Shown here: piece by piece, positions 26,663-34,574 of the stretch
How the letters are laid out: every line of letters begins with the position of its first letter
Position numbering within the stretch: the stretch's first letter is position 1
From: Streptomyces pluripotens
Lineage (GTDB): Bacteria; Actinomycetota; Actinomycetes; Streptomycetales; Streptomycetaceae
DNA length: 64,000 bases
NCBI RefSeq assembly: GCF_000802245.2
Contig: NZ_CP021080.1
Coordinates: 4,898,001 to 4,962,000 of the forward strand
Direction of reading: 5' to 3'
The notes under the pieces: model-generated
Told to the model about the DNA's origin: nothing
The model's input: only the letters and a program-made list of their open reading frames with translations
The model's database searches: none
Program-made: the position numbers and the translations under genes

Positions 26663-26920
26663 TCAGACCGCGAGAGCCTGCTTCACCTGGGCAAGGCTCG
26701 GGTTCGTCATGACGACCTCGTCGCCACCGCTGGTGGGAAGTACCCGAACGGTCGGGACGGTCTGGTTTCCGCCGTTCGCCTTCTCCACGAAAGCGGCGGA
26801 CTCCGGGTCCTGCTCGATGTTGATCTCGGTGTAGGCGATCCCCTCCCGGTCCAGCTGGCTCTTCAGCCGCCGGCAGTAGCCGCACCACGTCGTGCTGTAC
26901 ATCGTCACAGTGCCCTGCAT
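26663..26920 (-). CDS. mrx1: mycoredoxin (glutaredoxin-like, CGYC)
   Basis: 85 aa from ATG 26920, matching the family's usual size. The redox motif is TWCGYCRRLK near residue 13, with the cis-Pro in NQTVPTVRV and the C-terminal Gly/Asp block typical of NrdH/Mrx1 folds. Mycoredoxin-1 reduces mycothiol-mixed disulphides in actinobacteria. A perfect sigma-R promoter lies 47 bases upstream, as expected for a mycothiol-system gene, and sigR itself is 31 kb away in this window. The gene is divergent from uvrD2. Confidence 0.88.
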   Translation of the reverse strand: MQGTVTMYSTTWCGYCRRLKSQLDREGIAYTEINIEQDPESAAFVEKANGGNQTVPTVRVLPTSGGDEVVMTNPSLAQVKQALAV

Positions 26921-26966
26921 GTCTGTTGCGCTCCTCAGGCAATTCGGAAAGGTCGTCCAGGGCAAG

Positions 26967-26992
26967 AACATAAGCCACCGGCCCGCCATTCC
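26967..26992 (-). promoter_or_regulatory. sigma-R promoter of mrx
   Basis: Read on the minus strand: GGAAT (26992-26988), exactly 18 bases, GTT (26969-26967). A full match to the SigR consensus, placed correctly for the mycoredoxin gene. Confidence 0.82.
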
Positions 26993-27066
26993 CACCCGCG
27001 GCACGGTGCCCGGCTGTGACGCCCCCCGCATCGGCCTGCCCTGTTATACGACTATGGGCCGCTGCC

Positions 27067-27075
27067 TGTGGACAA
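27067..27075 (-). other. consensus DnaA box
   Basis: TGTGGACAA on the plus strand, so TTGTCCACA on the minus strand, the preferred Streptomyces DnaA box. It lies in the mrx-uvrD2 divergent region, 40 bases before the uvrD2 start. A single box; role unknown. Confidence 0.45.
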
Positions 27076-27114
27076 CCGACACAGCCGTCCCGGGCGACCT
27101 GGCAGCATGGCGGG

Positions 27115-29319
27115 GTGACAGCAGCAACGCATTCCACCCTCTTCCCGCAGGCACCGGACACGGCCGACGCGGTGCTCGAAGGGCTCGATCCCGAGCAGCG
27201 CGAGGTGGCCACCGCCCTGCACGGGCCGGTGTGCGTGCTGGCCGGAGCGGGCACCGGCAAGACCCGGGCGATCACGCACCGCATCGCCTACGGGGTGCGC
27301 GCCGGGATCCTGCAGCCGTCCAGCGTGCTCGCCGTCACCTTCACCAACCGTGCTGCTGGGGAGATGCGCGGTCGGCTGCGCCAGCTCGGCGCCCAGGGTG
27401 TTCAGGCTCGCACCTTCCACTCCGCTGCCCTGCGCCAGCTCCAGTATTTCTGGCCGAAAGCGATCGGTGGCTCCATGCCCCGGCTCGTCGACCGGAAGGT
27501 CAAACTGGTCGCAGATGCGGCCGCTGCCATGGGCACCAGACTCGACCGGGGCGAGCTGCGGGATGTCACTGCTGAGATCGAATGGTCCAAGGTCACCCAG
27601 ACCATCCCCGCCGACTACGCCTACGCGGCTGCGAAAGCCGGCCGGGATATCCCGCGTGACCCGGCCGAGGTCGCCCACCTCTACGCGGCCTACGAAGACC
27701 TCAAGCGTGCCCGCGCGGTCATCGACTTCGAGGACGTGCTGCTGCTGACCGTCGCCATCCTGCAGGACCGACACGATGTCGCCGAACAGGTCCGCATGCA
27801 GTACCAGCACTTCGTCGTCGACGAGTACCAGGACGTCAGCCCGCTGCAACAGCGGCTGCTGGAACTGTGGCTCGGCGACCGGGACAGCCTGTGCGTCGTC
27901 GGCGACGCCAGCCAGACGATCTACTCGTTCACAGGTGCAACGCCTGACCATCTTCTCGACTTCAAGGGCCGGCACCCCGGTGCCACCGTGGTGAAACTCG
28001 TCCGCGACTACCGTTCCACCCCGCAGGTCGTCCACCTTGCCAACGGCCTGCTCACCCAGGCCCGTGGCCGCGCTGCCGGCCACCGGCTGGAACTGCTCTC
28101 CCAGCGTCCCGCGGGACCCGAACCCGCCTACACCGAGTACACCGACGAGCCCGCCGAGGCGGAGGGAGCCGCCCGCCGCATTCGTGAGCTGATCGATTCG
28201 GGCGTTCCGGCCGCCGAGATCGCCGTCCTGTTCCGCACGAACTCCCAGTCCGAGACCTATGAGCAGGCCCTCGCCGATGCCGGGGTTCCCTACCAGTTGC
28301 GCGGTGCCGAGCGCTTCTTCGAACGGCCCGAGGTGCGCAAAGCCGGTATCGCGCTGCGTGGCGCGGCACGCTTCGGTGGCAACGATTCCCTTCTGGACGA
28401 CGCCGTGGACCTTCCCTCGCAGGTGCGGGCCGTCCTGTCTGGGGAGGGGTGGAGTAGCGAGCCGCCGGCCGGGTCGGGCGCCGTCAGGGAGCGCTGGGAG
28501 TCCCTGGCCGCCCTGGTCAACCTCGCCCACGACCTCGCCGTCGCCACACCCGGCGCCACCCTCGGTGACTTCGTGGCGGAACTGGATGAGCGGGCGAACG
28601 CCCAGCACGCCCCGACCGTGCAGGGCGTCACGCTCGCCTCCCTGCACGCCGCCAAGGGTCTGGAGTGGGATGCCGTCTTCCTGGTCGGCATCGCCGAGGG
28701 CATGCTGCCCATCACCTACGCCAAGACCGACGAACAGATCGAGGAAGAACGCCGCCTCCTCTATGTCGGCGTGACGCGCGCCCGTGAACGGCTCCACATC
28801 TCCTGGGCGCTCTCCCGCGCACCCGGTGGCCGCCCGGGCCGCAGGCCCAGCCGGTTCCTCGACGGCCTGCGCCCCGGCACCACCGCCACCGTCGGCCACA
28901 CCGGCGCGTCCGCCGGCGGAGGCGTCGAGCGGGGGGCAACCGCAGGCGCCGCTGCCGTTCCCCGGCGCACGCAGCGCACCCAGCGCACCCCGGCCCGTTG
29001 TCGGGTCTGCGGCCGCACGCTCACCGACGCGGGTGAGATGAAGCTGATGCGCTGCGAGGACTGCCCCTCGGACATGGACGAAGGACTCTACGAGCGACTC
29101 CGGGAATGGCGGGCGGTCCAGGCCGAGCGCAGTGGGCAGCCGGACTTCTGTGTCTTCACGGACCGGACCCTGATGGCCATCGCAGAGGCGCGACCGGAGA
29201 ACTCCGCCGGACTCTCACGCATCCCCGGCGTCCTCAGCCGCAAGCTGCGCAGCTACGGACCTGACGTACTGGCCATCTGCGCAGGCCGACAGGCCGACGC
29301 AGACGTCGAGGACGCCTGA
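27115..29319 (+). CDS. uvrD2: UvrD2-type DNA helicase with Cys4 and HRDC domains
   Basis: 734 aa from GTG 27115. Helicase motifs: LAGAGTGKTRAITHR (about residue 43), VVDEYQDVSPLQ (about 238), LHAAKGLEWDAVFLVG (about 512) and YVGVTRARERL (about 550). After the motor come a four-cysteine zinc motif (CRVCG ... RCEDC, about 625-645) and a C-terminal HRDC domain (LREWRAVQAERSGQPDFCVF, 20 residues). This layout is diagnostic of mycobacterial UvrD2, a 3'-5' helicase whose zinc motif is needed for unwinding. The gene is divergent from mrx, and its end is 14 bases from the AT-rich wblC promoter. Confidence 0.92.
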   Translation: MTAATHSTLFPQAPDTADAVLEGLDPEQREVATALHGPVCVLAGAGTGKTRAITHRIAYGVRAGILQPSSVLAVTFTNRAAGEMRGRLRQLGAQGVQARTFHSAALRQLQYFWPKAIGGSMPRLVDRKVKLVADAAAAMGTRLDRGELRDVTAEIEWSKVTQTIPADYAYAAAKAGRDIPRDPAEVAHLYAAYEDLKRARAVIDFEDVLLLTVAILQDRHDVAEQVRMQYQHFVVDEYQDVSPLQQRLLELWLGDRDSLCVVGDASQTIYSFTGATPDHLLDFKGRHPGATVVKLVRDYRSTPQVVHLANGLLTQARGRAAGHRLELLSQRPAGPEPAYTEYTDEPAEAEGAARRIRELIDSGVPAAEIAVLFRTNSQSETYEQALADAGVPYQLRGAERFFERPEVRKAGIALRGAARFGGNDSLLDDAVDLPSQVRAVLSGEGWSSEPPAGSGAVRERWESLAALVNLAHDLAVATPGATLGDFVAELDERANAQHAPTVQGVTLASLHAAKGLEWDAVFLVGIAEGMLPITYAKTDEQIEEERRLLYVGVTRARERLHISWALSRAPGGRPGRRPSRFLDGLRPGTTATVGHTGASAGGGVERGATAGAAAVPRRTQRTQRTPARCRVCGRTLTDAGEMKLMRCEDCPSDMDEGLYERLREWRAVQAERSGQPDFCVFTDRTLMAIAEARPENSAGLSRIPGVLSRKLRSYGPDVLAICAGRQADADVEDA

Positions 29320-29332
29320 TACGAACTCATCG

Positions 29333-29372
29333 AAAAAATAGTTTGCGCATGCCCCAGCAATCCCCATAGGTT
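29333..29372 (+). promoter_or_regulatory. wblC promoter with WblC/WhiB7-type AT-rich element
   Basis: AAAAAATA (29333-29340) lies just upstream of a -35 TTGCGC (29343-29348), then 18 bases and TAGGTT (29367-29372). WhiB7/WblC bind sigma-A and use an AT-hook to contact an A/T run placed exactly here, so the layout predicts autoactivation. The transcript would have a leader of about 600 bases before wblC. Confidence 0.7.
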
Positions 29373-29485
29373 CTATCGCACGGGAGCGGTCGCCTTCTCC
29401 AAGGCACTGGTTCCGTGCTGTACTTACATATCCGTGACGGACTGGCTCACCCCAGTCCATGAGACGCCGAGAGGAGGCGAGTCCA

Positions 29486-29806
29486 GTGATCAGCATCAAC
29501 ACCAGCACCATCAGCACGGCCAAACTGATCGATCGCTCGGCCGTCTCCACGTGCATGCTCGGCGCCTCCCGTAGGGCCACCGGTCTGTCCGGCGTTCGTG
29601 CCGTCCGCCCGGTGTCCTTCCCTGCCCTCGCAGGTCTTCCCACTTGTGAGCGCAATGAGCGACCGACCCAGGCACTGGAAGCGGTAGCGGCACAGGCACA
29701 TGCCTATGCCCTTGCGGCGGCCGGTGCCGGATTCCGGAAGCAGACGACGCAGCACCACCTGATGTGGGCCTTCCGCGGGCCAGACCCCTGGAGTGATCCA
29801 GCCTGA
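29486..29806 (+). CDS. upstream ORF (leader peptide) of wblC
   Basis: 106 codons from GTG 29486, with GGAGG 8 bases upstream; the in-frame ATG 29459 lacks a site. The peptide begins MISINTSTISTAKLIDRS and ends DPWSDPA, with no domain. Its last codons contain TTCCGCGG (29771-29778), which can pair with the left arm of the terminator at 29830, and its stop (29804) abuts the attenuator hairpins. whiB7 in mycobacteria and wblC in Streptomyces are known to use such an ORF to sense ribosome stalling. Normal translation would mask the antiterminator and stop transcription; stalling would let it form. The regulatory reading is inferred from this layout. Confidence 0.75.
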   Translation: MISINTSTISTAKLIDRSAVSTCMLGASRRATGLSGVRAVRPVSFPALAGLPTCERNERPTQALEAVAAQAHAYALAAAGAGFRKQTTQHHLMWAFRGPDPWSDPA

Positions 29807-29872
29807 TCGCCGATCAGGCCGGCGCCTTCAGGGCCGCGGAACCCCATCCGGGATCCGCGGCCCTTCTGTTTC
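29802..29872 (+). promoter_or_regulatory. transcription attenuator upstream of wblC
   Basis: A small hairpin (29802-29808 with 29812-29818, 7-bp perfect) precedes an intrinsic terminator. In the terminator, 29830-29840 pairs with 29854-29864 (11 bp), extended past an A/A mismatch by CCC/GGG, and is followed by TTCTGTTT. A competing helix is possible between TTCCGCGG (29771-29778) inside the upstream ORF and CCGCGGAA (29834-29841). This is the expected anatomy of WhiB7/WblC attenuation by ribosome-targeting antibiotics. Confidence 0.78.
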
Positions 29873-29978
29873 CCCGAACGGGGACACGGAGCGAAGGAGC
29901 CTCGGGACAAGAAAAGAACCCGGTACCAAGCCGAATCCCGGTCAACCGGCCGGACCGACCAGACGAGGAAGACCAACC

Positions 29979-30347
29979 GTGCAACTCGAAGCGCACGCCC
30001 CGTCCGTACCGCCTTCCCAAACGATCCCCCCGCCCGGCCTCACGAAGGACTGCACCTTGACCCCCCTCACCGCGCTCACCGCGCTCGACGACGCCATCGA
30101 GAACCTCGGCGTACCCGTCCCGTGCCGCTCCTACGACCCGGAGGTCTTCTTCGCCGAGTCTCCCGCGGACGTTGAGTACGCCAAGTCCCTGTGCCGCACC
30201 TGCCCGCTGGTCGAGGCCTGCCTCGCCGGTGCCAAGGAGCGGCGCGAGCCCTGGGGCGTCTGGGGCGGCGAGCTGTTCGTCCAGGGTGTTGTCGTCGCCC
30301 GGAAGCGGCCGCGTGGCCGCCCGCGGAAGAACCCGGTCACGGCATGA
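29979..30347 (+). CDS. wblC: WhiB-family antibiotic-response regulator WblC (WhiB7)
   Basis: 122 aa from GTG 29979, with GAGGAAG 8 bases upstream. Four cysteines for a 4Fe-4S cluster are present (VPCRSYD, then CRTCPLVEAC). The WhiB turn is EPWGVWGGE, and the C-terminal AT-hook RGRPRK is diagnostic of the WhiB7/WblC subclass. The protein binds sigma-A region 4 and activates genes for ribosome protection, efflux and drug modification, and its own gene. Expression is set by the autoactivated promoter at 29333 and the attenuator at 29802-29872. The stop overlaps the next start (ATGA). Confidence 0.95.
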   Translation: MQLEAHAPSVPPSQTIPPPGLTKDCTLTPLTALTALDDAIENLGVPVPCRSYDPEVFFAESPADVEYAKSLCRTCPLVEACLAGAKERREPWGVWGGELFVQGVVVARKRPRGRPRKNPVTA

Positions 30348-30667
30348 ACACCGCAGGAACGATCGACCGTCCCCTCACGCACGACCCCAAGAAGCAGGCC
30401 CCGATGAAGCCTTCCACCAGCGAGCCCGCAGGCTCCACCTCCACAGACTTCACCACCACCAGCGCGACCGAAGCGCGCCAGAACAGGACCCGAGAGATGC
30501 AACTCATGCAAGAAGCCCTGGCCCGTGCGCATATGCACGAGCGGCTGGACAGCGCCGCGAGCGAGCGACGGGCCCTGCGCCTGATGGTGGCTCAGAGGAT
30601 GCAGCGGCGAGCCGAGCGCGCCTCGCTGCGTGCCCGCCGCGCGCTTGCCATGGCCGTCATGCAGTAG
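30344..30667 (+). CDS. small protein translationally coupled to wblC
   Basis: 107 aa; ATG 30344 overlaps the wblC stop. The N-terminal half is Thr/Ser/Pro-rich and low complexity. The second half is a charged amphipathic helix (QNRTREMQLMQEALARAHMH and onward), rich in Met, Arg and Ala, with possible coiled-coil or RNA-binding character. There is no known domain or cysteine. The coupling means it is made in step with WblC, so it is a candidate partner or effector in the translation-stress response. A 17-bp terminator follows at 30721. Confidence 0.75.
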   Translation: MNTAGTIDRPLTHDPKKQAPMKPSTSEPAGSTSTDFTTTSATEARQNRTREMQLMQEALARAHMHERLDSAASERRALRLMVAQRMQRRAERASLRARRALAMAVMQ

Positions 30668-30720
30668 CGGCCACACCTGAGCAGCGGCGGCCTCCCGACC
30701 CAAGGGGGCGAAGACGTACC

Positions 30721-30758
30721 CGCGGGGGCCGGTCCGTACGAACGGACCGGCCCCCGCG
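30721..30758. terminator. bidirectional terminator after the wblC operon
   Basis: The arms 30721-30737 and 30742-30758 are perfectly complementary (17 bp) around an ACGA loop. It lies between convergent genes, 54 bases after the coupled small gene and 107 bases from the UbiB-like stop, and can serve both strands. Confidence 0.85.
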
Positions 30759-30864
30759 CCGCGCGTGGTCACCCGCCGGTCGCGGGCTCCTCGGGCACGT
30801 CCGGAAACCCGAGGAGTCCGGGAAGGCGCCCTCCTCTGGCTTCCTTCGCCCGGCACCGCCGGGA

Positions 30865-32235
30865 TCAAGCCCCCGCAGCCGGTTCCTCCTCCTGCGGGTC
30901 GCCTTCCGGCGCGAATCCCGGCAGCCACGCCTGGAGTTCCTCCCGCAGCTGCACCGTGGCACCCAGCTGGCAGAGCACCCCGATCGTGCTCAGCGTCACC
31001 CGGTGGATCAGCAGATAGGCGGGCGGCAGATTGAGCCGCTTGCCCAGCTGATAGGCGGGGGAGCGCGGGTCAGCGATCCGCGCGGCCTGGCTGCGCATCC
31101 AGGAGCGGGTGAAGGTGAACGCGTCGACCCGAGCCGGCTCGATGATCGGCAGGAGGTAGTCGAGGACCGCGTCGGGGTCGAGCTCTATGGAGTCCTTCAC
31201 GAATCCTTCCGCGCAGAGGAGTTCGTAGACCGTCTCGGCATCGCCGCCCAGTGTCATCCGCAGGGAGACGCCGATCGGCAGGGGCAGTCCGCCGGGGAGC
31301 CGGTCGACCGTGCCGAAGTCCAGGACGCCCAGACGCCACTCCTCCTTGCCGGTCGGGCCGCCGGGCAGCAGACGGAAGTTGCCCGGATGGGGATCGGCGT
31401 GCAGCAGGCCGGTGCGGGCCGGGCCCGAGAACAGGAAGCGGGCGAGGAGCTGACCGGCCCGGTCGCGCTGCTCCTGGGTGCCGTCCGTGATGATCTCCGA
31501 CAGCGGGATGCCGTCGATCCACTCGGTCACCAGAACCTGCTCGCACTGGTGGACCACCGCCGGGACCACCATGTCCGGGTCGCCGGCGAACTCCTCTGCA
31601 TGTGCCGTCTGGGCCCGGGCCTCCAGTTCGTAATCCAGTTCCTCCGAAACGCGGTCCTTCAGCTCGGCGATGAGCGGCTTGACGTCCATGCCCGGAATGA
31701 GAGGACCCAACAACCGGGCGAAGCGACTCAGTTGTCCGAGATCGGACAGCAGAGCCTCACCGGCGCCCGGATACTGCACCTTGACCGCCACTTCGCGGCC
31801 GTCGTGCCACACGGCCCGGTGCACCTGGCCGATTGAGGCAGCAGCGGCCGGCTTGTCTTCGAACTCCTCGAAGAAGTCGCGCCAGCCCGGCCCCAGCCGT
31901 TCCTCAAGCACCGTGTGCACGGTACGGGTCGGCATGGGCGGTGCTGCCTCCTGGAGCTTGGTGAGGGCCGCACGGTAGGGGCCGGCGATCTCCTCGGGCA
32001 ACGCGGACTCGAAGACGGACAAGGCCTGCCCGAACTTCATCGCACCGCCCTTGAGCTCGCCGAGCACCTTGAACAATTGTTCAGCCGTGCGCTGTTGCAG
32101 TTCCCGGCCGACGATCTCCGCGGACTCGCCCACGATCCGCTTGCCCAGCCCCCAGGTCGCCCGGCCGGCGAAGCCGAGCGGGAGCGCGGCGAGCTTGGCG
32201 GTACGGGTGACCGCCTTCCGGGGAAGATCAGACAT
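30865..32235 (-). CDS. ABC1/UbiB-family atypical kinase
   Basis: 456 aa. Family motifs are clear: the KxGQ block GGAMKFGQALSVFESALPEE (about residue 62), the alanine-rich nucleotide loop AAAASIGQVHRAVW (about 128) with the Lys of EVAVKVQYPG, LHADPHPGNF (about 285) and the metal-binding VLDFGTVDR. Members (UbiB/Coq8, AarF) are atypical kinases/ATPases that support isoprenoid-quinone or lipid metabolism. Streptomyces makes menaquinone, so a ubiquinone role is unlikely. The start overlaps the stop of the ThiF-like gene by 8 bases, so the two are coupled. Confidence 0.88.
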   Translation of the reverse strand: MSDLPRKAVTRTAKLAALPLGFAGRATWGLGKRIVGESAEIVGRELQQRTAEQLFKVLGELKGGAMKFGQALSVFESALPEEIAGPYRAALTKLQEAAPPMPTRTVHTVLEERLGPGWRDFFEEFEDKPAAAASIGQVHRAVWHDGREVAVKVQYPGAGEALLSDLGQLSRFARLLGPLIPGMDVKPLIAELKDRVSEELDYELEARAQTAHAEEFAGDPDMVVPAVVHQCEQVLVTEWIDGIPLSEIITDGTQEQRDRAGQLLARFLFSGPARTGLLHADPHPGNFRLLPGGPTGKEEWRLGVLDFGTVDRLPGGLPLPIGVSLRMTLGGDAETVYELLCAEGFVKDSIELDPDAVLDYLLPIIEPARVDAFTFTRSWMRSQAARIADPRSPAYQLGKRLNLPPAYLLIHRVTLSTIGVLCQLGATVQLREELQAWLPGFAPEGDPQEEEPAAGA

Positions 32236-33442
32236 GCGTCCTCCAAGTCCCAGTCGTCCGCGCCGCGCCTACCTCGCGTCGCCGCTCCTTCGACGGCCGT
32301 TGCACTGCCATTGTCTCGCGGGGTCCCTTGTCGGTTGAGGAGTGCTCCCCTTTACCTCTCTCCGCTGCACCGCACGTGCATGCCCGATGCGGCCGGAGAG
32401 GTCGGGCACGCCAGTTCAGTCCGGGCAGGGACACCTCCCAGCGGGCTCCCGCGCTGGACGGAGGCTCCCCGTCGAGGAAGGCCAGGGCGTGCGCCGCAGC
32501 CAATCCGGCGACGGCCGCGGCCAGCGTCAGATCGCAGGCCCCGATCCGTCGGGCCCTGCCGGAACGCCACTGGGCGATCAACCGCGGCCAGGCCGCGTCC
32601 CGGTCCGTGCGGTCCTCGTGAAGACAGCCGGCGCAACTCGACTCACCGGGCAGGACGAGCGGTCCGACGACGCCTGTGCCCTCCACGACACCGGCGTACA
32701 GGTGGGGCGTGCCAGAGGCCATGAGCGGTTCGGCGGTGAGCGGATCCGGAGCGTGCACGGCAACGTCGTCGCGGGGGGTGAGGACCACCAGGGAGAGGCC
32801 GGTGGTCTCGGCTTCAGACCCCGGTGAGCGGGGGCGGCGCGCGGGACGGTCCGGTGCTGCGCGCCGAACGGCCGTCCGCGCCGCCGCTTCCCGGCGCTCA
32901 CCGACGGCTTCGGCGGGCAGGCCGCCCGGCGCCACGTCCCAGGGCTGCACACGCCCCACGTCGCACACGTCGACCCCGCCCACGCCGGCGCCCGACAGCA
33001 CCGACGCCAGGAGGGTGCCGACCCGCCCGGCGCCGCGCACCTGCACCCGCAGCGCGCCGCGGGCGGCCAGCCGGGCGAGCGCGCCGCCAGGCTCGGACGT
33101 GGTCAGGGCCAGCGAGGCGAGGTCGGGGCGTAGCCGCTGCAGGACGTCCTCCTTTTCCCGCAGGGCGTCCGCGGCCGGACCCCCGCCGCGCGCGTCGTCG
33201 ACGAGGCCCGCGCGGGACAGGCGATCCACCAGCGCGTCGACATGGCCGTCAGGCAGGTCCAGGCGGCGGCCCTCCTCGCGGAGCAGCGGCAGTCCACGGG
33301 TGCCGTTGAGCAGTTCCAGGAAGCTGCCCGTCGCCATGTCCATCGGCCCCAGCGTCAGTGCGTGCGCCGGGGTCATCCCGAACTGCACGGTGTGGAGATC
33401 GCGCCAACCGCGCCGCAACGCCGGCTTCACCATCGGATGCAT
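32228..33442 (-). CDS. ThiF/TOMM-type E1-like protein without obvious partner
   Basis: 404 aa from ATG 33442 (GGGGGCC 4-9 bases upstream); ATG 33469 has no site. Residues 1-110 resemble the winged-helix part seen in TOMM cyclodehydratase/leader-binding proteins (FGMTPAHALTLGPM). A ThiF-like Rossmann region follows with GAGRVGTLLASVLSGAGVG (about 150) and VCDVGRVQPWDV. Two Cys pairs, SSCAGCLHEDR and ACTCGAA, can bind zinc as in MoeB/ThiF. The nucleotide loop is partly degenerate. E1-like proteins adenylate carrier or precursor peptides, but no YcaO, precursor or carrier gene lies nearby. It is coupled to a UbiB-like kinase. Confidence 0.75.
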   Translation of the reverse strand: MHPMVKPALRRGWRDLHTVQFGMTPAHALTLGPMDMATGSFLELLNGTRGLPLLREEGRRLDLPDGHVDALVDRLSRAGLVDDARGGGPAADALREKEDVLQRLRPDLASLALTTSEPGGALARLAARGALRVQVRGAGRVGTLLASVLSGAGVGGVDVCDVGRVQPWDVAPGGLPAEAVGERREAAARTAVRRAAPDRPARRPRSPGSEAETTGLSLVVLTPRDDVAVHAPDPLTAEPLMASGTPHLYAGVVEGTGVVGPLVLPGESSCAGCLHEDRTDRDAAWPRLIAQWRSGRARRIGACDLTLAAAVAGLAAAHALAFLDGEPPSSAGARWEVSLPGLNWRARPLRPHRACTCGAAERGKGEHSSTDKGPRETMAVQRPSKERRREVGAARTTGTWRTHV

Positions 33443-33779
33443 ATCTGGCCCCCGTATCCATCGGCACATTCGCGGGGTAACCGGGATGTCAAGAGCAAGA
33501 CAGCATCCAAGGCATCCGGACTACCCTTCGGCGGCGGAACCGTCACGCTCCGCCGATGCCTGCCAGCATGCCCGGCCCGCGCGCCGAGTGCCGGGTGTTA
33601 TCCACAGGTGGTGGATATTGGTCGTATAAGCGGTTTGGGGTGAAGTGCTGGACAACGGACGTAAGGCCTGGTCGGCGGATGTGAGAACTGGTCGTACGAA
33701 TCCAACGCATGGTGGGGGGATCGGCGTCGAACCGCCCGGAGCCGGGACTTCGGCCGTGTCCAGCGGGTAACGTCGGGGC
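33443..33779. other. 337-base divergent intergenic region with DnaA-like boxes
   Basis: Region between the ThiF-like gene (minus) and the metallopeptidase gene (plus). It contains TTATCCACA (33598-33606, an E. coli-type DnaA box) and, about 40 bases on, a weaker TTGTCCAGC on the minus strand. It also has two copies of TGGTCGTA near 33621 and 33690, possibly operator half-sites. Both divergent promoters should lie here; I cannot place them with confidence. Confidence 0.35.
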
Positions 33780-34376
33780 GTGCCCGCCGACCCACTTCAC
33801 CACGCCGGAAAGCCGCAGCGCAGCACGACCAGCCAGCCGCCCGGCGGTTCGAGGGCGAGCGCGATCGAGGTACGCAGGAGTGCCCGGCGCCGCCGGACGG
33901 TGTCCGCGTACCGCGAGGGCGATCGCACCATCGTGCTGATCCCCGCCCGGATGTCCAAGGCGGAGGAGCAGCGCTGGGTGACGGTCATGCTCGACAAACT
34001 CGCGGCCCAGGAGAGCAAGCGGCTGCTCGGCGATGCCGAGCTGGTCGATCGCGCCGAGCGACTGTCGGCCCAGTATTTCGAGGGCAGGGCCCGCCCTGCC
34101 TCCGTGCGCTGGGTCACCAACCAGAACACCCGCTGGGGCTCATGCACCCCCGCCGAGGCCAGCATCCGGCTCTCGCACCGGCTGCAGGGGATGCCCGAGT
34201 ACGTCGTCGACTACGTGCTCTGCCACGAGCTGGCGCATCTGATGGTCCCCGGGCACGGGCCCGACTTCTGGCGTCTGCTGGAGGCCTATCCGCGTACCGA
34301 GCGTGCCCGTGGCTACCTCGAAGGGGTGGTCGCCGCCGGACGGCTGCCGCACGTTCCCGACACACGCGGTGAGTGA
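33780..34376 (+). CDS. YgjP/WLM-type zinc metallopeptidase (M48-like)
   Basis: 198 aa from GTG 33780. The C-terminal domain has NQNTRWGSCTP (about residue 116) and the zinc motif CHELAHLMVPGHGPDFW (about 150), the HExxH plus downstream His/Glu pattern of the YgjP (DUF45) family. The basic N-terminus (SAIEVRRSARRRRTV) matches the start of other actinobacterial members. The protein looks cytosolic, with no membrane segment. A protease role is suggested by the family; its substrate is unknown. Confidence 0.88.
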   Translation: MPADPLHHAGKPQRSTTSQPPGGSRASAIEVRRSARRRRTVSAYREGDRTIVLIPARMSKAEEQRWVTVMLDKLAAQESKRLLGDAELVDRAERLSAQYFEGRARPASVRWVTNQNTRWGSCTPAEASIRLSHRLQGMPEYVVDYVLCHELAHLMVPGHGPDFWRLLEAYPRTERARGYLEGVVAAGRLPHVPDTRGE

Positions 34377-34574
34377 GCGGCCGGGCCCTGCGGCCCGGTC
34401 GTGCGGCCCCGGTGATCGGCCCGGACCCTGAGCCCGGTGTCCGTCCAGGTGAGCGAGCGGCTGCGGTTGTGTACCGGGTCTGTACCGACCGGGGCCGATC
34501 GGAGTCGCTGCCGGCCACAGCCGTTAGCCTGGCGCGACGCACTCACGTTTCGGGATGGGGGACGGTCGTCACGC

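Noticed and set aside
34437..34574. Upstream extension of the TerD-AIM24 frame
   Set aside because: TerD proteins begin close to MAREFQRG; the extra 46 codons are unlike TerD and have no ribosome site.
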